Of a stretch of 64,000 nucleotides of DNA, positions 26,822-37,200 are shown piece after piece (within the stretch, counting starts at the first letter, position 1; the number at the start of each line of letters is the position of its first letter). The notes below the pieces were generated by a model. It saw nothing but the letters and a program-made list of their open reading frames with translations, made no database searches and had not been told where the DNA came from. Position numbers and translations under genes: made by a program. The DNA lies in contig CAYYPW010000001.1 of the NCBI GenBank assembly GCA_964473645.1, forward strand, positions 248,001 to 312,000, given 5' to 3'. Origin of the DNA: HdN1 sp964473645 (lineage in GTDB: Bacteria; Pseudomonadota; Gammaproteobacteria; Pseudomonadales; Ketobacteraceae).

Positions 26822-27712
26822 CTAAGCCGTATAAAGTGTACAGGCGGCGCTTAGCCCGGCGCCCGCAGCAACAAACAATATCGGATCATCTTTTTTATAC
26901 TGTCCGTTTTGAATGGCTAAATGATAAGCCATTATTAATGCGGAACTGTGTGCATCACCATATTCTTTATAGAGATCGATAATCGATGCATCATTTAGCC
27001 CTGTCGACAGCGCTACTTTTTTCCCGAACCCTTCAGTGATCTGCGGAGCCACAAGCTTCAGATTGCTTCGATCCGCACCTGTAGACGAGAGGAAATCACC
27101 AACAGTCTCAATGGTAAATTTTAGAATTTCGGTATAATAATCCGCTGGGATATTGACCGTTATTCTATCCCTGGCGTCCGTATCTCTTTCACTCAGATCA
27201 ACATATCCGGTTAAGCTGTGGTCAATGGTTTTGGAGTTTTTAAACGCATACTGTTTAAAACCTGTGGCTTCATCGTCGGTGTACTCGAGAAGCATTGCAC
27301 CACCAAAACATGAAAAGGGAAAATTAGCATTCATTTTTTTCGATGGGTGCGCATCGCTTGAGACTATCAACGCATATTTTATTTTCTTTATCTTTAACAA
27401 AGATTCAGAAACCTGTATTGCATTAATCAACCCGCATGAGCTATTCATTAAGTCGACTGAGAAAGGCGCCTGTTCGGCCTGACCCCGAAAATAGTCGCAT
27501 TTTACGCCGAGCCCCTTCTGAATCAGAGCAGCCATTGCGGGCTCCCCGATGTTCTCATCACGGTAAACCCCAACGTTAATCAGCAGGTCAATATCTTTTA
27601 CTTCGACCCCGCCTGCTTTTAAGCATGCGAGCCCTGCTTCAACAGCGTGATCGACTGAGCTGTTAGATTCTCTATTTGTACTAATTCCAGTTGCTTTAAT
27701 GATTGTTCCCAT
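26822..27712 (-). CDS. KAS III/OleA-like thiolase, degenerate partner subunit
   Basis: A 296-residue thiolase-fold protein, short for KAS III. Cys93 is present in NSSCGLINA, but the position of the catalytic His reads VAPQ (Pro223) and the catalytic Asn position reads YGDAHSS (Asp253). An EPA motif (Glu57) matches the place where OleA-type enzymes supply a glutamate across the dimer. It starts 2 bases after the stop of the intact partner gene. Best read as the non-canonical half of a heterodimer, as LstB is to LstA in lipstatin synthesis; the alternative is an independent priming enzyme. Confidence 0.82.
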   Translation of the reverse strand: MGTIIKATGISTNRESNSSVDHAVEAGLACLKAGGVEVKDIDLLINVGVYRDENIGEPAMAALIQKGLGVKCDYFRGQAEQAPFSVDLMNSSCGLINAIQVSESLLKIKKIKYALIVSSDAHPSKKMNANFPFSCFGGAMLLEYTDDEATGFKQYAFKNSKTIDHSLTGYVDLSERDTDARDRITVNIPADYYTEILKFTIETVGDFLSSTGADRSNLKLVAPQITEGFGKKVALSTGLNDASIIDLYKEYGDAHSSALIMAYHLAIQNGQYKKDDPILFVAAGAGLSAACTLYTA

Positions 27713-27714
27713 GA

Positions 27715-28752
27715 TTACACCGCCAAACTGCTAATTTTTGCTGACACAAAACCGGTAACAAAGCCGGAACCCGCAGGAACAAACAATATTTTCGCCCCTT
27801 CTTTGATTGATTTGTTCTCTAAATGGTCATACAGAGCAAGGAAATGTGAGGTAGTGGAGGTGTTACCGTATTCCTCGAGCACCGATAAGGATTCGGGCAT
27901 CTCTGCACTAAAGCTAGCCGTCCCTATTTTGAGAAGCTTTTTAATGAACTTTGATCCGACCTGGTGATGGATAATGAAATCGAAATTTTCGGAAGCAAAC
28001 GATTTCCCCATTTTTTCAAAATGATCGAGTTGAAAATTCGGCCAGATGCTCAGGCGATCTGTTGTGTGCATTTCGGTGTTGCTGGCATACATTGCCATTT
28101 TGTTGCTGATATTGCTTGGCTTTCCGATGGCGAGTTCGGAATATTCTGCGGTGCTTAGAAGCTCTATGTAGTCGATATAATCTTTATCATCTATCGCCTT
28201 ATCCATAATAATCGCTGCGCCAGAGTCCCCAACGGTCAAAGAGCCGAATTGTGGATCAAGTGCATCCTTAACTTCCAGAACAGCTGTTTCAGCGATCGAT
28301 GTTACCCACTCACCACTGATAACCATCCCGTTTTTAACCGCACCGGATTTTATCATCGCATCAAGTATATACATGCCGCTGAACATCCCGGCACAAGCAT
28401 TTGAAAGGTCGAAAAATATGGCTTTATCGGCACCCAGTTCACGTTTTATATACAGGCTTAGGGCGGGCTCGTAATAGTTTTTATCTTGACCGATAAAGCG
28501 CGATATTGAACCAGAGATAATAATATCCAGATCTTCCGCTTTATACTTTGAGTTTTTAAGGCAATTCTTCGCAGCATCAATCGCCATCGAATAGGAATCC
28601 TCATGCGCCTGCTTCCAGAGGCGATTCTTGATTCCCGTGATTGCTTCGATATCAAACTGAGGTGGAAGCTCCATTTGCCCTACAAGATCTTTTGTTGAAA
28701 TCTTTTGATTCGGCTTATGAACACCGATACTTTCAATTTTTGACTTTAACAT
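27715..28752 (-). CDS. KAS III/OleA-like thiolase, catalytic subunit
   Basis: A 345-residue ketoacyl-ACP synthase III-family protein with the complete catalytic triad: Cys120 (LSNACAGMFSG), His263 (IIHHQVG) and Asn297 (EYGNTST). Glu95 in YEPAL is at the OleA dimer-crossing glutamate position. OleA-type members condense two fatty acyl-CoAs head to head; FabH types condense acyl-CoA with malonyl-ACP. Placement beside OleC- and OleD-like genes favours the OleA-like reaction. Second gene of the operon. Confidence 0.85.
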   Translation of the reverse strand: MLKSKIESIGVHKPNQKISTKDLVGQMELPPQFDIEAITGIKNRLWKQAHEDSYSMAIDAAKNCLKNSKYKAEDLDIIISGSISRFIGQDKNYYEPALSLYIKRELGADKAIFFDLSNACAGMFSGMYILDAMIKSGAVKNGMVISGEWVTSIAETAVLEVKDALDPQFGSLTVGDSGAAIIMDKAIDDKDYIDYIELLSTAEYSELAIGKPSNISNKMAMYASNTEMHTTDRLSIWPNFQLDHFEKMGKSFASENFDFIIHHQVGSKFIKKLLKIGTASFSAEMPESLSVLEEYGNTSTTSHFLALYDHLENKSIKEGAKILFVPAGSGFVTGFVSAKISSLAV

Positions 28753-28876
28753 TTTGCTCTACCTTTGTTGGTATTCTGGCGCTTTTTAAACTTTTATAAA
28801 AGCACGCTAATTCGCTGTCAAATTGGGTCGCGTTAAAACAGATCGCGCCAACTAACAATGATAAAAAACTTTTGTT

Positions 28877-29911
28877 TCATTTTTTTACATATTTCAAGAA
28901 AACATCTACTTCGCCACCCTTATTAATCCACTCGACTAAATTTTCAATCCCTTCTTTCTGTTTTATTTTTGGCGAATATCCAAAATCATTTTTTGCCGCG
29001 CTGATATCATAGGTCGAGTTGTAGATCAACAAGCCCACGGAATAGCGGGATAATGGAGGGGCCGATTTTCTGGCCAATGCTGGGATCTTCCATATCAATT
29101 CAAAAACCCCACCCAGGAACATTAGAATTTTTGCATCCATCTTCTTTTTAAAGAGGGGTATTTTTAATTTCTCAGCAATCTGCGTTAAAAACCCCCACGC
29201 ATCAATTACTTCATCATCCGTAATAAAGTAGGCTTTTCCTCCTACCTTGTCCGACCGTGCAGCCAGAACACAGGCTTCAGCGACATTAACAACATGGCAG
29301 ACAGTAGCTAATACCTTTTTTCCACCAGAAATATCTGGAAACTTTTCCTTCCGCATGCCGTTTAAAATTTTGGGAATATAGCCCGTCTTATCTCGTGGCC
29401 CCCAAATTCCTCGCGGTCGCAGGGCGCACGCTACAAAGCTGCTATCATTGGAAGCAAGCACATATTGTTCAGCCAGCGCTTTTGTTTCCGAATAGAGATT
29501 TATATATTTTGAGGGATATGGATAGGATTCGTTGATGTTGTTTTGTTCTTTAAAATCGAAAAATATACTGGGGCTGCTTACATAGATGAAGCGCTTAACG
29601 CCCTGTTTTTTTGCCTCATCTACTAAATGCTTTGTCGCAAAATAGTTATCATCATAAAACTGTTTGCGATCACCTACTTCAGTGACACGCGCCGCTGAGT
29701 GGAATACGGTATCTATTCCCTTGGTTGCCTCTCGGATTGCCACTATATCGGTCAGGTCACCATAGACGTATTCAATTTCAGGGTACTTTTTCAGGTAATC
29801 TAGATTGCTTGTTTTTCTCACAAGAACACGTACGGTGTCGCCCATCTCGATGCACCTATCGACAATGTAGCCTCCAACAAAGCCTGTAGCGCCCGTTATT
29901 AAAACTTTCAT
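28877..29911 (-). CDS. OleD-like NAD(P)-dependent epimerase/reductase
   Basis: A 344-residue extended SDR with the GATGFVGG dinucleotide motif at 7-14, DTVFHSAARVTEV, and the catalytic YSETK. It resembles the 3-beta-hydroxysteroid dehydrogenase/OleD group, which reduces 2-alkyl-3-ketoacids to the hydroxyacid before beta-lactone closure. First gene of the minus-strand operon, 124 bases ahead of the catalytic thiolase. The substrate is inferred from context. Confidence 0.85.
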   Translation of the reverse strand: MKVLITGATGFVGGYIVDRCIEMGDTVRVLVRKTSNLDYLKKYPEIEYVYGDLTDIVAIREATKGIDTVFHSAARVTEVGDRKQFYDDNYFATKHLVDEAKKQGVKRFIYVSSPSIFFDFKEQNNINESYPYPSKYINLYSETKALAEQYVLASNDSSFVACALRPRGIWGPRDKTGYIPKILNGMRKEKFPDISGGKKVLATVCHVVNVAEACVLAARSDKVGGKAYFITDDEVIDAWGFLTQIAEKLKIPLFKKKMDAKILMFLGGVFELIWKIPALARKSAPPLSRYSVGLLIYNSTYDISAAKNDFGYSPKIKQKEGIENLVEWINKGGEVDVFLKYVKK

Positions 29912-31153
29912 TTTTCTACTTCCAGTAGTGTTCTTAAGAAGCTTTCACCAGATCCCGTCAAAGGCAGCCTTCATACAAATTAACTCGAGAGCTCGATACA
30001 TCGCTTTCCTGTGAGTGTTAGAGAAATAAAAAGCTTAGCAGAAGCAAAAGAGCGGCCAAGCATAAATTCTCGAAGCTTCATCACTTTTTGCGATCATAAA
30101 GTGGAATTGGCGGCTAAATTATTGATATTTTCCAGTTAATTAATCGGCTATATATTTCTTTCTATTGCGCATCTGGGGGCTGGCTTCCTGTAATAAAAAC
30201 GCCGGAAAAGGTGGCTTATTTTTCCTGTCTTTTCAGTCAAGTACAGTCTTGAGTTTCTACGCCTACCATTATCCAGCGCCGCCGATATCGTCTAATGGGT
30301 CTACTCTTGGTGAAAACAAGCATCTATCGATGCTCCTTGAGGGTGCATGTCATAGCGGTACCGGCATTCAAGCTGGCCAAGCAAGGGGGTGGCCCTCGCA
30401 GGGCCAGCACGATGTTCGATTCCGAAGACTCATACAGCGAATTAGAAACTTTTCGCGCATATTCGTCTGTTGTGGTTATGTAATTTCGTGAAGAAAGCAC
30501 TCCACGGGTAGGCCTCATCCCACCGCGCTACCGCAGTCAGCCGTTGGAAATCAATCACAGTGACGACGTAACGCAATAAAGAACGGTGGTGCAAAAAACG
30601 GGGTATGATTCTCATCAAGACGAATTTCCTGCTACGTGCGCACCGCGTAGTCACATCTGAAAATCGATTCCATTGAACAGGATTTTTCAACGGACATTAC
30701 CAGCACTGATTACACACGTTATCGTGGACGCCCCTTCATGGTGCCCACGTCGCCCGCACTATCGCTCCCTCGCTTGAAATGCTTTTGCGCGAAGACTATC
30801 TGTTTAATATGCACGACATGTCACCCGCCAATTGCGTTCCCATCCATAAAGGAGCACCAGAAATCGGGCGACTGATAAGTTCAAGCATGTGGGGGATCTG
30901 CAGTAACCATCTGTAAAATTCTGTAACCAGAAATTCCACCCTCGCTTGCGTAGCATCTGTTTACCCAACACAAAAAATCTTCCACTTATCTGTCGGTTAT
31001 ATTCCTTTTTTAGGCCTGACCAATTCGTAACATAAGCCATGCTTACCCCTATCTTGCGCTCGTTTTTTTGGCCTCGGCTTCATGGTTTTTTGAAATCGTC
31101 TCAGGTAGAATGCCGCGCACCGAACATAGGCCACCTTAAAAGTAGTAGTCGCC
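29912..31153. other. 1.2-kb region without an intact gene
   Basis: No supported complete gene lies here. The left part (29912-30160) is AT-rich and should contain the promoter of the OleD-like operon. On the plus strand near 30740-30915, one frame (EMLLREDYLFNMHDMSPAN, then CVPIHKGAPEIG and MWGI) faintly resembles the N-terminal part of an SRAP/YedK-type protein, but there is no start motif and the frame stops at 30915. It may be a decayed fragment. The rest shows nothing recognisable. Confidence 0.35.
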
Positions 31154-32068
31154 ATGCCTGGGAAAACCGCCACATCGCTTACTCAATACCTTCTTTTATG
31201 GGCAGCCGCCCTGATTTGGCTGTTCCCCGGCCACGTTAGTTTTATGGCTGGAAACCCGCTGCTCGATCCTTTGAGCCTTGCAGTCGTTCTGGTACTGGGC
31301 GTGGTGTGTGTCGGCACTCGCTGGCGCGAAGTCAACGATCCACGCCTGATGTTCGCGATGCTGATTCTTTTAATGGCTACAGCCATGTCCTTCGTTGGCT
31401 TCCTGGTTAAACCCGCCCAAGGCTTGAACGCCCATTATCGTCCTGCGACAGCAACCAGCGAAGAAGTCGCCACAAGCCTGGCGATCACCCGCCGTGAAAA
31501 TGCGATCGACTTTACTGGCCGCACGAACGACACAAGAAATTATTCCACTGCCGCAAAAATCAAACATAGCGTGCAGACACTGCTGCAAACCCCACTCCCA
31601 TTTGCCGGTGCGGTCAGTGCATCATGGGAAGGCTTTATCACTATTCCTGAAGGCGTAAGCCGAATTGAACTTGCTAGCGAAACCGGAACGGCTGAGTTCC
31701 GCCTGGATAACGTTGTACTTGCGGGTAACGCAACGCGACTGGCCAAGGCCGGTATCTACAAGCTGTCAATTCACTACAAAAATACAACGATCGGTGCAAA
31801 CAAGATTGCTTTGCGCTGGAAAGCGGGCACCGAAACGCAAGCCGTGCCAACAGAATTTCTCACACCCAACGCCCCCAGTCCCATCGCCACCACCATTGGC
31901 AAAATGCTGCAACTGTTTGCCTCTTTGATGTGGGTCGCGGCATTTGCTTGGGCGCTCACAGTGGCGAAACCCCGCTGGCGCGCTCGCCAGTGGATCAGCA
32001 TGGGTGAACTCATGCTGCTAATGGTATTGCCACAAAAGGCCTTGGCGCGCGGCGGCTATAAAATCTAG
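31154..32068 (+). CDS. Membrane protein with PA14-like periplasmic domain
   Basis: A 304-residue protein with N-terminal hydrophobic segments (YLLLWAAALIWLFPG; LSLAVVLVLGVVCVG; LMFAMLILLMATAMSFVGF), then a ~120-residue soluble domain. The pattern VSASWEGFITIPEGVSRIEL, DNVVLAG, GIYKLSIHY, KIALRWKAG is that of a PA14-type carbohydrate-binding beta-barrel. Another membrane helix (LFASLMWVAAFAWALTV) and a short basic tail follow. It may bind glycans at the outer face of the inner membrane. Isolated gene, function unknown. Confidence 0.7.
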   Translation: MPGKTATSLTQYLLLWAAALIWLFPGHVSFMAGNPLLDPLSLAVVLVLGVVCVGTRWREVNDPRLMFAMLILLMATAMSFVGFLVKPAQGLNAHYRPATATSEEVATSLAITRRENAIDFTGRTNDTRNYSTAAKIKHSVQTLLQTPLPFAGAVSASWEGFITIPEGVSRIELASETGTAEFRLDNVVLAGNATRLAKAGIYKLSIHYKNTTIGANKIALRWKAGTETQAVPTEFLTPNAPSPIATTIGKMLQLFASLMWVAAFAWALTVAKPRWRARQWISMGELMLLMVLPQKALARGGYKI

Positions 32069-32240
32069 CACCCTGCGTTCTTGGTTAATCGCAATAAATT
32101 CTCGTTAATAGGTTACAAAACCGCACAAGCCGTTTGCACTTCTGCACGAGTTTTTTTAACCTGCCCTTTACAGACTTTTTAAGCTCACAGTCACTACACG
32201 ACCATCCTCATGGTGGCCGTAGCCATTGTCATCATCGTGC

Positions 32241-33095
32241 TCAAACTGCTGTCGATGCAGTAGCCAACTGTCGACACAGCGCCAGCAACGAATCCTCTTG
32301 CAGATGATGTATCGGTACACGCAGCCCCAAGGTACGCGTAACCGGCACAACGCCCGCAATGCGGGTTAGCGGCACGGCTGCGACAGTTTCAGGTAATTTT
32401 TGCGGTCCTAAAGGTGCAAAGGTAACCCCCACCCCGGCACTCACCAGCGCCAATGCCCAATCCTCATTGTCGACTTGCGCAACAATAGTCAAAGCCGTGG
32501 CACTCCGGCTCTGAAACTGCATAAATACCTCACGCAGTTCACAATAGCGCCGCTCGATAAAGGGTTGCGTCAGCAATTGTTCGAAGCTGATTTGTCGCTC
32601 GAAACACAAGGGATTACCCGCATGGCACAGCAGATGATAGGTCTGCTCCTGCAGAGGAATGAAATAACGAGACTCCTGTGGTGCCGTTACCACCTGTAAT
32701 TGTACATCCGCCGCCTCGATGTCATTCACCATCACCCATTGATAGGCACTGGCCACGCGCTGCAAGGTCTGCCACCAGTCCGCCAGCCAGCCACTGGAAA
32801 CGGTAGGCGGCACATACAAACTCACGCGCTCCTGGGTTTCGGGTTGCAATAAATGCCGACGCATTTCATCAGCATGGGTCAACAGGGCTTTTGCCTGCTG
32901 GTAGAATTTAAGTCCCGCCTCGGTAGGCACCACGCCTTTGGCCTGACGCACAAACAAGGTTTTATTGAACTCACTCTCCAGCTGCAAAATCGCATTGGAA
33001 ATCGACGGCTGCGCGATATGGCATCGCTGGGCGGCACCGCTGACGGTACCTGCTTCGACGGTGGCGACAAAATAGCGCAGGCTGCGAAGATCCAT
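32241..33095 (-). CDS. LysR family transcriptional regulator
   Basis: The 284-residue protein has an N-terminal winged helix-turn-helix (LRYFVATVEAGTVSGAAQRC, IAQPSISNAILQLESE) and a periplasmic-binding-protein-like effector domain. Usual length. It is 3 bases downstream of the MBL hydrolase gene on the same strand, so the two are co-transcribed, an uncommon arrangement since LysR genes are usually divergent from their targets. It may regulate the hydrolase. Effector unknown. Confidence 0.88.
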   Translation of the reverse strand: MDLRSLRYFVATVEAGTVSGAAQRCHIAQPSISNAILQLESEFNKTLFVRQAKGVVPTEAGLKFYQQAKALLTHADEMRRHLLQPETQERVSLYVPPTVSSGWLADWWQTLQRVASAYQWVMVNDIEAADVQLQVVTAPQESRYFIPLQEQTYHLLCHAGNPLCFERQISFEQLLTQPFIERRYCELREVFMQFQSRSATALTIVAQVDNEDWALALVSAGVGVTFAPLGPQKLPETVAAVPLTRIAGVVPVTRTLGLRVPIHHLQEDSLLALCRQLATASTAV

Positions 33096-33098
33096 TTT

Positions 33099-33983
33099 TT
33101 ATTCCTCAGTAAATTGCGGAAAGGCTGGCAATGCTGCAGCCATGCTTTCATCGTGCGCGGGCAGTATGATCAGATCGGGATCACGCTGTGCCAGGGCGGC
33201 GACTTTGCTGATCGTGGTGGCATTTTCTTCCCATTTCCAATCGACACCTGTCAACCAGCGGGTAAATTGCGGGCGGGATTTTTGGTGTTCGAGGCCCATT
33301 TGCGTCCAGGTGGTGTCGCCACTGAAGAAATAACGCTTGCCGTTGGATGCATTCACAAACAGGCCAGTATGGCCGGGGGTGTGACCGGGCAAATCTACCA
33401 GTATCAGTTGGCCATCGCCGAGCAAATCGAGACTGCGTTCAAATCCTTCATAGGGCTGTAACGGCATCTCATAGGTGTGCCACTTAATCTTGGCGTCACG
33501 CTGCTCGCCCAGATACGAGGGTGCAGAGCCTTTATTGGCGGCATCCAGCTCTGCGGATTGCACCCACACGGGTACACCGGGGAAATCGGGCAGGCCACCG
33601 GCATGATCCCAATGCAAATGCGTAATCATGATACCTTGCACCTGCGTGGGCTCAATGCCACCAGCCTTTAGCTGATCCACTGCAGGGCTGGCGTTACGGT
33701 AGCCGAACAACATGCGATTGAGGCTGGAGTTTTGTTCAAACGCCTTGCGCGTACCACGGCCAACACCGGCATCGAGCAGCCAGATGCCGCGAGCGTGCTT
33801 GATCACGACGACTTGTTGGCGCAGGTGGCGTACTTTGAGCCAGCTGCCGCCATCGACCACCATGCCTTCGATGGCGCCGCTGCTCTCGGCGGTATTGATA
33901 ACGCTGAGTTGGACGGCGTGGGTGGCGGGGCTGGTGAAGAGCAGTGTGGAAGCGAGCAATGTAAGACTCAGGGCGTTTTTCAT
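33099..33983 (-). CDS. Exported MBL-fold hydrolase (AHL lactonase-like)
   Basis: The 294-residue protein begins with a signal peptide (KNALSLTLLASTLLF, cleavage near ATHA) and carries the zinc motif THLHWDHAGG, then DLPGHTPGHTG and a late ILPAHDE, as in the AttM/AiiA-type lactonase and glyoxalase II-like branch of the MBL superfamily. Zinc ligands appear complete. Likely a periplasmic or secreted hydrolase of lactones or esters, for example acyl-homoserine lactones; substrate is inference. AAGG about 9 nt before the ATG. Directly followed by the LysR gene. Confidence 0.85.
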   Translation of the reverse strand: MKNALSLTLLASTLLFTSPATHAVQLSVINTAESSGAIEGMVVDGGSWLKVRHLRQQVVVIKHARGIWLLDAGVGRGTRKAFEQNSSLNRMLFGYRNASPAVDQLKAGGIEPTQVQGIMITHLHWDHAGGLPDFPGVPVWVQSAELDAANKGSAPSYLGEQRDAKIKWHTYEMPLQPYEGFERSLDLLGDGQLILVDLPGHTPGHTGLFVNASNGKRYFFSGDTTWTQMGLEHQKSRPQFTRWLTGVDWKWEENATTISKVAALAQRDPDLIILPAHDESMAAALPAFPQFTEE

Positions 33984-34288
33984 GGGGAGGTACCTTGTGT
34001 TGGAGATAGTGCCAACAATAGGGGTACGCGAGCAATAGATAAAATATTTTAAATTTATGACTTGTCTACATTATGGATATAGCAATGAATCTCTTCACTG
34101 TTGACGGTACTGGCTATGACAACGCTACCGATGGCAAGACTGCCAATACCGGCACTGCCAGTGCAAGCTACGCCCCCTAAATTTGGTCGGCGACAAAGTT
34201 ATGACAGCCTTATCCGTCAAAAAAGACAGCACCGCCCTCACTCCCGAATGGTAGGCTTTCTCAAAAAGGGCTTTAATTATCTCTATCC

Positions 34289-37200
34289 ATGGACACGAAT
34301 TCCAGGCCTTCCGTGACAACAGCCATCGGCAATTTCGACTTCCTCCGCGAACATGATCCAGTGTTCTTTCAACTCGCCAGCACCGCCGAGCGAGTGTTTG
34401 CCATTGACCCCAATACCACCTTGATCAAGCTGCGCCAACTGGCCGAGGCACTGGCCCGCCATATTGCCGCTCACTGCCGCATTATGTTTGACGAACAGAC
34501 CAGTCAATCTGACCTGCTCTATAAAATCCAGCGCGAACTTAATCTGGATCAGACCGTGCGCACGCTGTTCCACACCTTGCGGATAGAGGGCAACAGAGCT
34601 ACCCACGAATTTCGCACCAGCCACCGCGAAGCCATGGACTGCCTGAAAATTGCCCGCGAACTGGCCATTTGGTTCCATCGGGGTTTTGGCAAACAGGGCA
34701 CCCAATTCCGCCCTGGCCCGTTCGTACCCCCGCAAGACCCCAGTGTACAATTACGTGATCTGCACACCCAGATCGAACAATTGAAAGCCCAGCTACAAGA
34801 TTCGCATCAGGCATTGGCCACCCATCAGCAACTGGCACAACTGGTCGCCAAAGAGAAAGAGGAATACGCAGCCCTGGCGTTACAGATGGAATCCGAAGCC
34901 CGCACCTATGAACAATTGGCGCTGGAACAAGAGCAAGCGCTGGCGCAAAAACAACGGGAATTCGACACTAACCTGAAACAACTACAAGCCCGACTACAGG
35001 AACAGCAAACTTCCTCACACCAGACGACCTCCCAACAAGCCACCGCGCCGCAAACCACCTCTCAACAACTGGGTAACGCCCTGCGTAGTGCCAGCGCCCA
35101 AATCAGCCTGAGCGAAGACCTCACCCGCATTCTGATTGATCAGCAACTGCAAGAAGCCGGCTGGGAAGCTGACACCGAAAGTCTCACCTGGCAAAACGGC
35201 GCCCGCCCCGAAAAAGGCCGCAACAAAGCCATCGCTGAATGGCCCACCTCACCCACCACCCAAGGCAAAAAAAGCCAGCGCGCCGATTACGTATTGTTTG
35301 TCGGGTTGGTGCCTGTCGGCGTGGTCGAAGCCAAACGCGAAAACACCGACGTGGCCGGTAAAATCCCGCAGGCAGAGCGTTATGCCCGTGGGTTCAAACC
35401 CACTAACGAGATGACGCCCGCCTGGCAAATCGAAGGTCGCACCATCGCCTGGCCCAACTGTAACGAAAACGACAGCAATGAAAGCCATTACCAGATTCCA
35501 TTTGTATATTCGTGCAATGGCCGCCCCTACTTTAAGCAGATGGAACAGCAATCAGGCATCTGGTTTCGCGATGTGCGCCACCCCGCCAATATCGCGCGGG
35601 CACTTGCGGATTTTCACACCCCCGTGGGCCTGCTCGATCAACTGAAACGCAATAAATCAGCCGCCGAACAAAAGCTGCGAGAAGAAGGCTTTCACTACCT
35701 CAAATTGCGTGACTACCAGCAAAAAGCCATTCACGCCATTGAAACTGCGCTCGAACACAACCAGCGCCACTGCCTGCTGGCGATGGCTACAGGCACCGGC
35801 AAAACGCGCACGATTCTCGGCCTGATTTACCGCTTTCTCAAAGCTGAGCGCTTCAAACGCATTCTGTTTCTGGTCGATCGCACAGCGCTAGGCTCGCAGG
35901 CCGACGACACCTTTCACGACACCGTGCTCGAACAAAATCTCACGCTCGCCAAGGCCTACAATATCGCCCGCCTCGGCGACATGGCGCCCGAAGCCGAAAC
36001 CCGCCTGCAAATCGCTACCGTGCAGGCCATGGTAAAACGGATTTTCCAAACGGATGACCCGCTGCCCATCGACACGTTTGACTGCATCATCATCGACGAA
36101 GCCCATCGCGGTTACACCCTCGATCAGGACATGACCGAAGGCGAAATGTGGGTACGCGACCAGCATCAATATGCCTCCACCTACCGCCGCGTGCTGGATC
36201 ATTTCGATGCCGTAAAAATCGGCCTCACCGCCACGCCCGCCAAACATACCACCGACATTTTTGGTCGGCCGGTGTACACCTATTCTTACCGCGAAGCCGT
36301 CGCCGACGACTGGCTGATCGATCACGAACCGCCGATCCGTTATGACACCCTGCTCAACACCAATGGCATCAAGTTCGAGAAGGGCGAACAGGTCAGCGTG
36401 GTCAACATCGCCACCGGCGTGATCGAAACCGCTGAGCTGGAGGATGAACTCAACTTCGAAGTAGAAGCCTTCAACCGCCGCGTTATTGCACCGGATTTCA
36501 ACCGCGTAATCTGCGAACAACTGGCGCAGGAACTGGATTTAAAAAGCCCGGAAAAAACCCTGATTTTCTGCACCAACCTGCGCCATGCCGACATGGTCAA
36601 ACACGAACTGGACGTTGCCTTCAAGGATCTCTATGACGATGGTTACGACGCGGCGATGGTGCAGGTTATCACCGGCAAAACCGACAGATGCGAGCAAAAA
36701 ATAAAGGCCTTCAAAAATGAATCGCGGCCCAAAATCGTTATCACCGTCGACTTGCTCACCACCGGCATCGACGTGCCTGCCATTTGTCATCTGGTGTTTT
36801 TGCGCCGGGTAAAATCGCGCATTTTGTACGAACAGATGAAAGGCCGTGCCACCCGCCGCTGCGATGACATCGGCAAAACCGTGTTCAAAATCTACGACCC
36901 GGTGGATCTGTATCAGGCGCTGGAACCGGTCGATACCATGAAACCGCTGGTAAAAGACCCGAGCATCAGTGTTGAACAACTGGTGCAGGAACTGAACAAC
37001 CCGCAAAGCTACCAGGCCCCCGGCGCCACGGCAGGCACCACCCACGCGCACGATGCCCTCGACCAGCTCAACCAGAAAATCATGCGCATATTGCGCAAAG
37101 CCACCCACCGCGCCCAAAAGAGCGAACCCCTGCGCAACAAGCTGGCCGAACTGGAACAGATGTGGGGCATCGAACCCGCCAAACTGCACAAACACCTGCA

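Noticed and set aside
30442..30690. 82-codon minus-strand frame in the gene-poor stretch
   Set aside because: Arg-rich and unlike any family, no good ribosome site; treated as non-coding.
34084..34179. 31-codon frame starting at an ATG upstream of hsdR
   Set aside because: No ribosome site and no family resemblance; composition looks protein-like but the evidence is too thin to call a gene.
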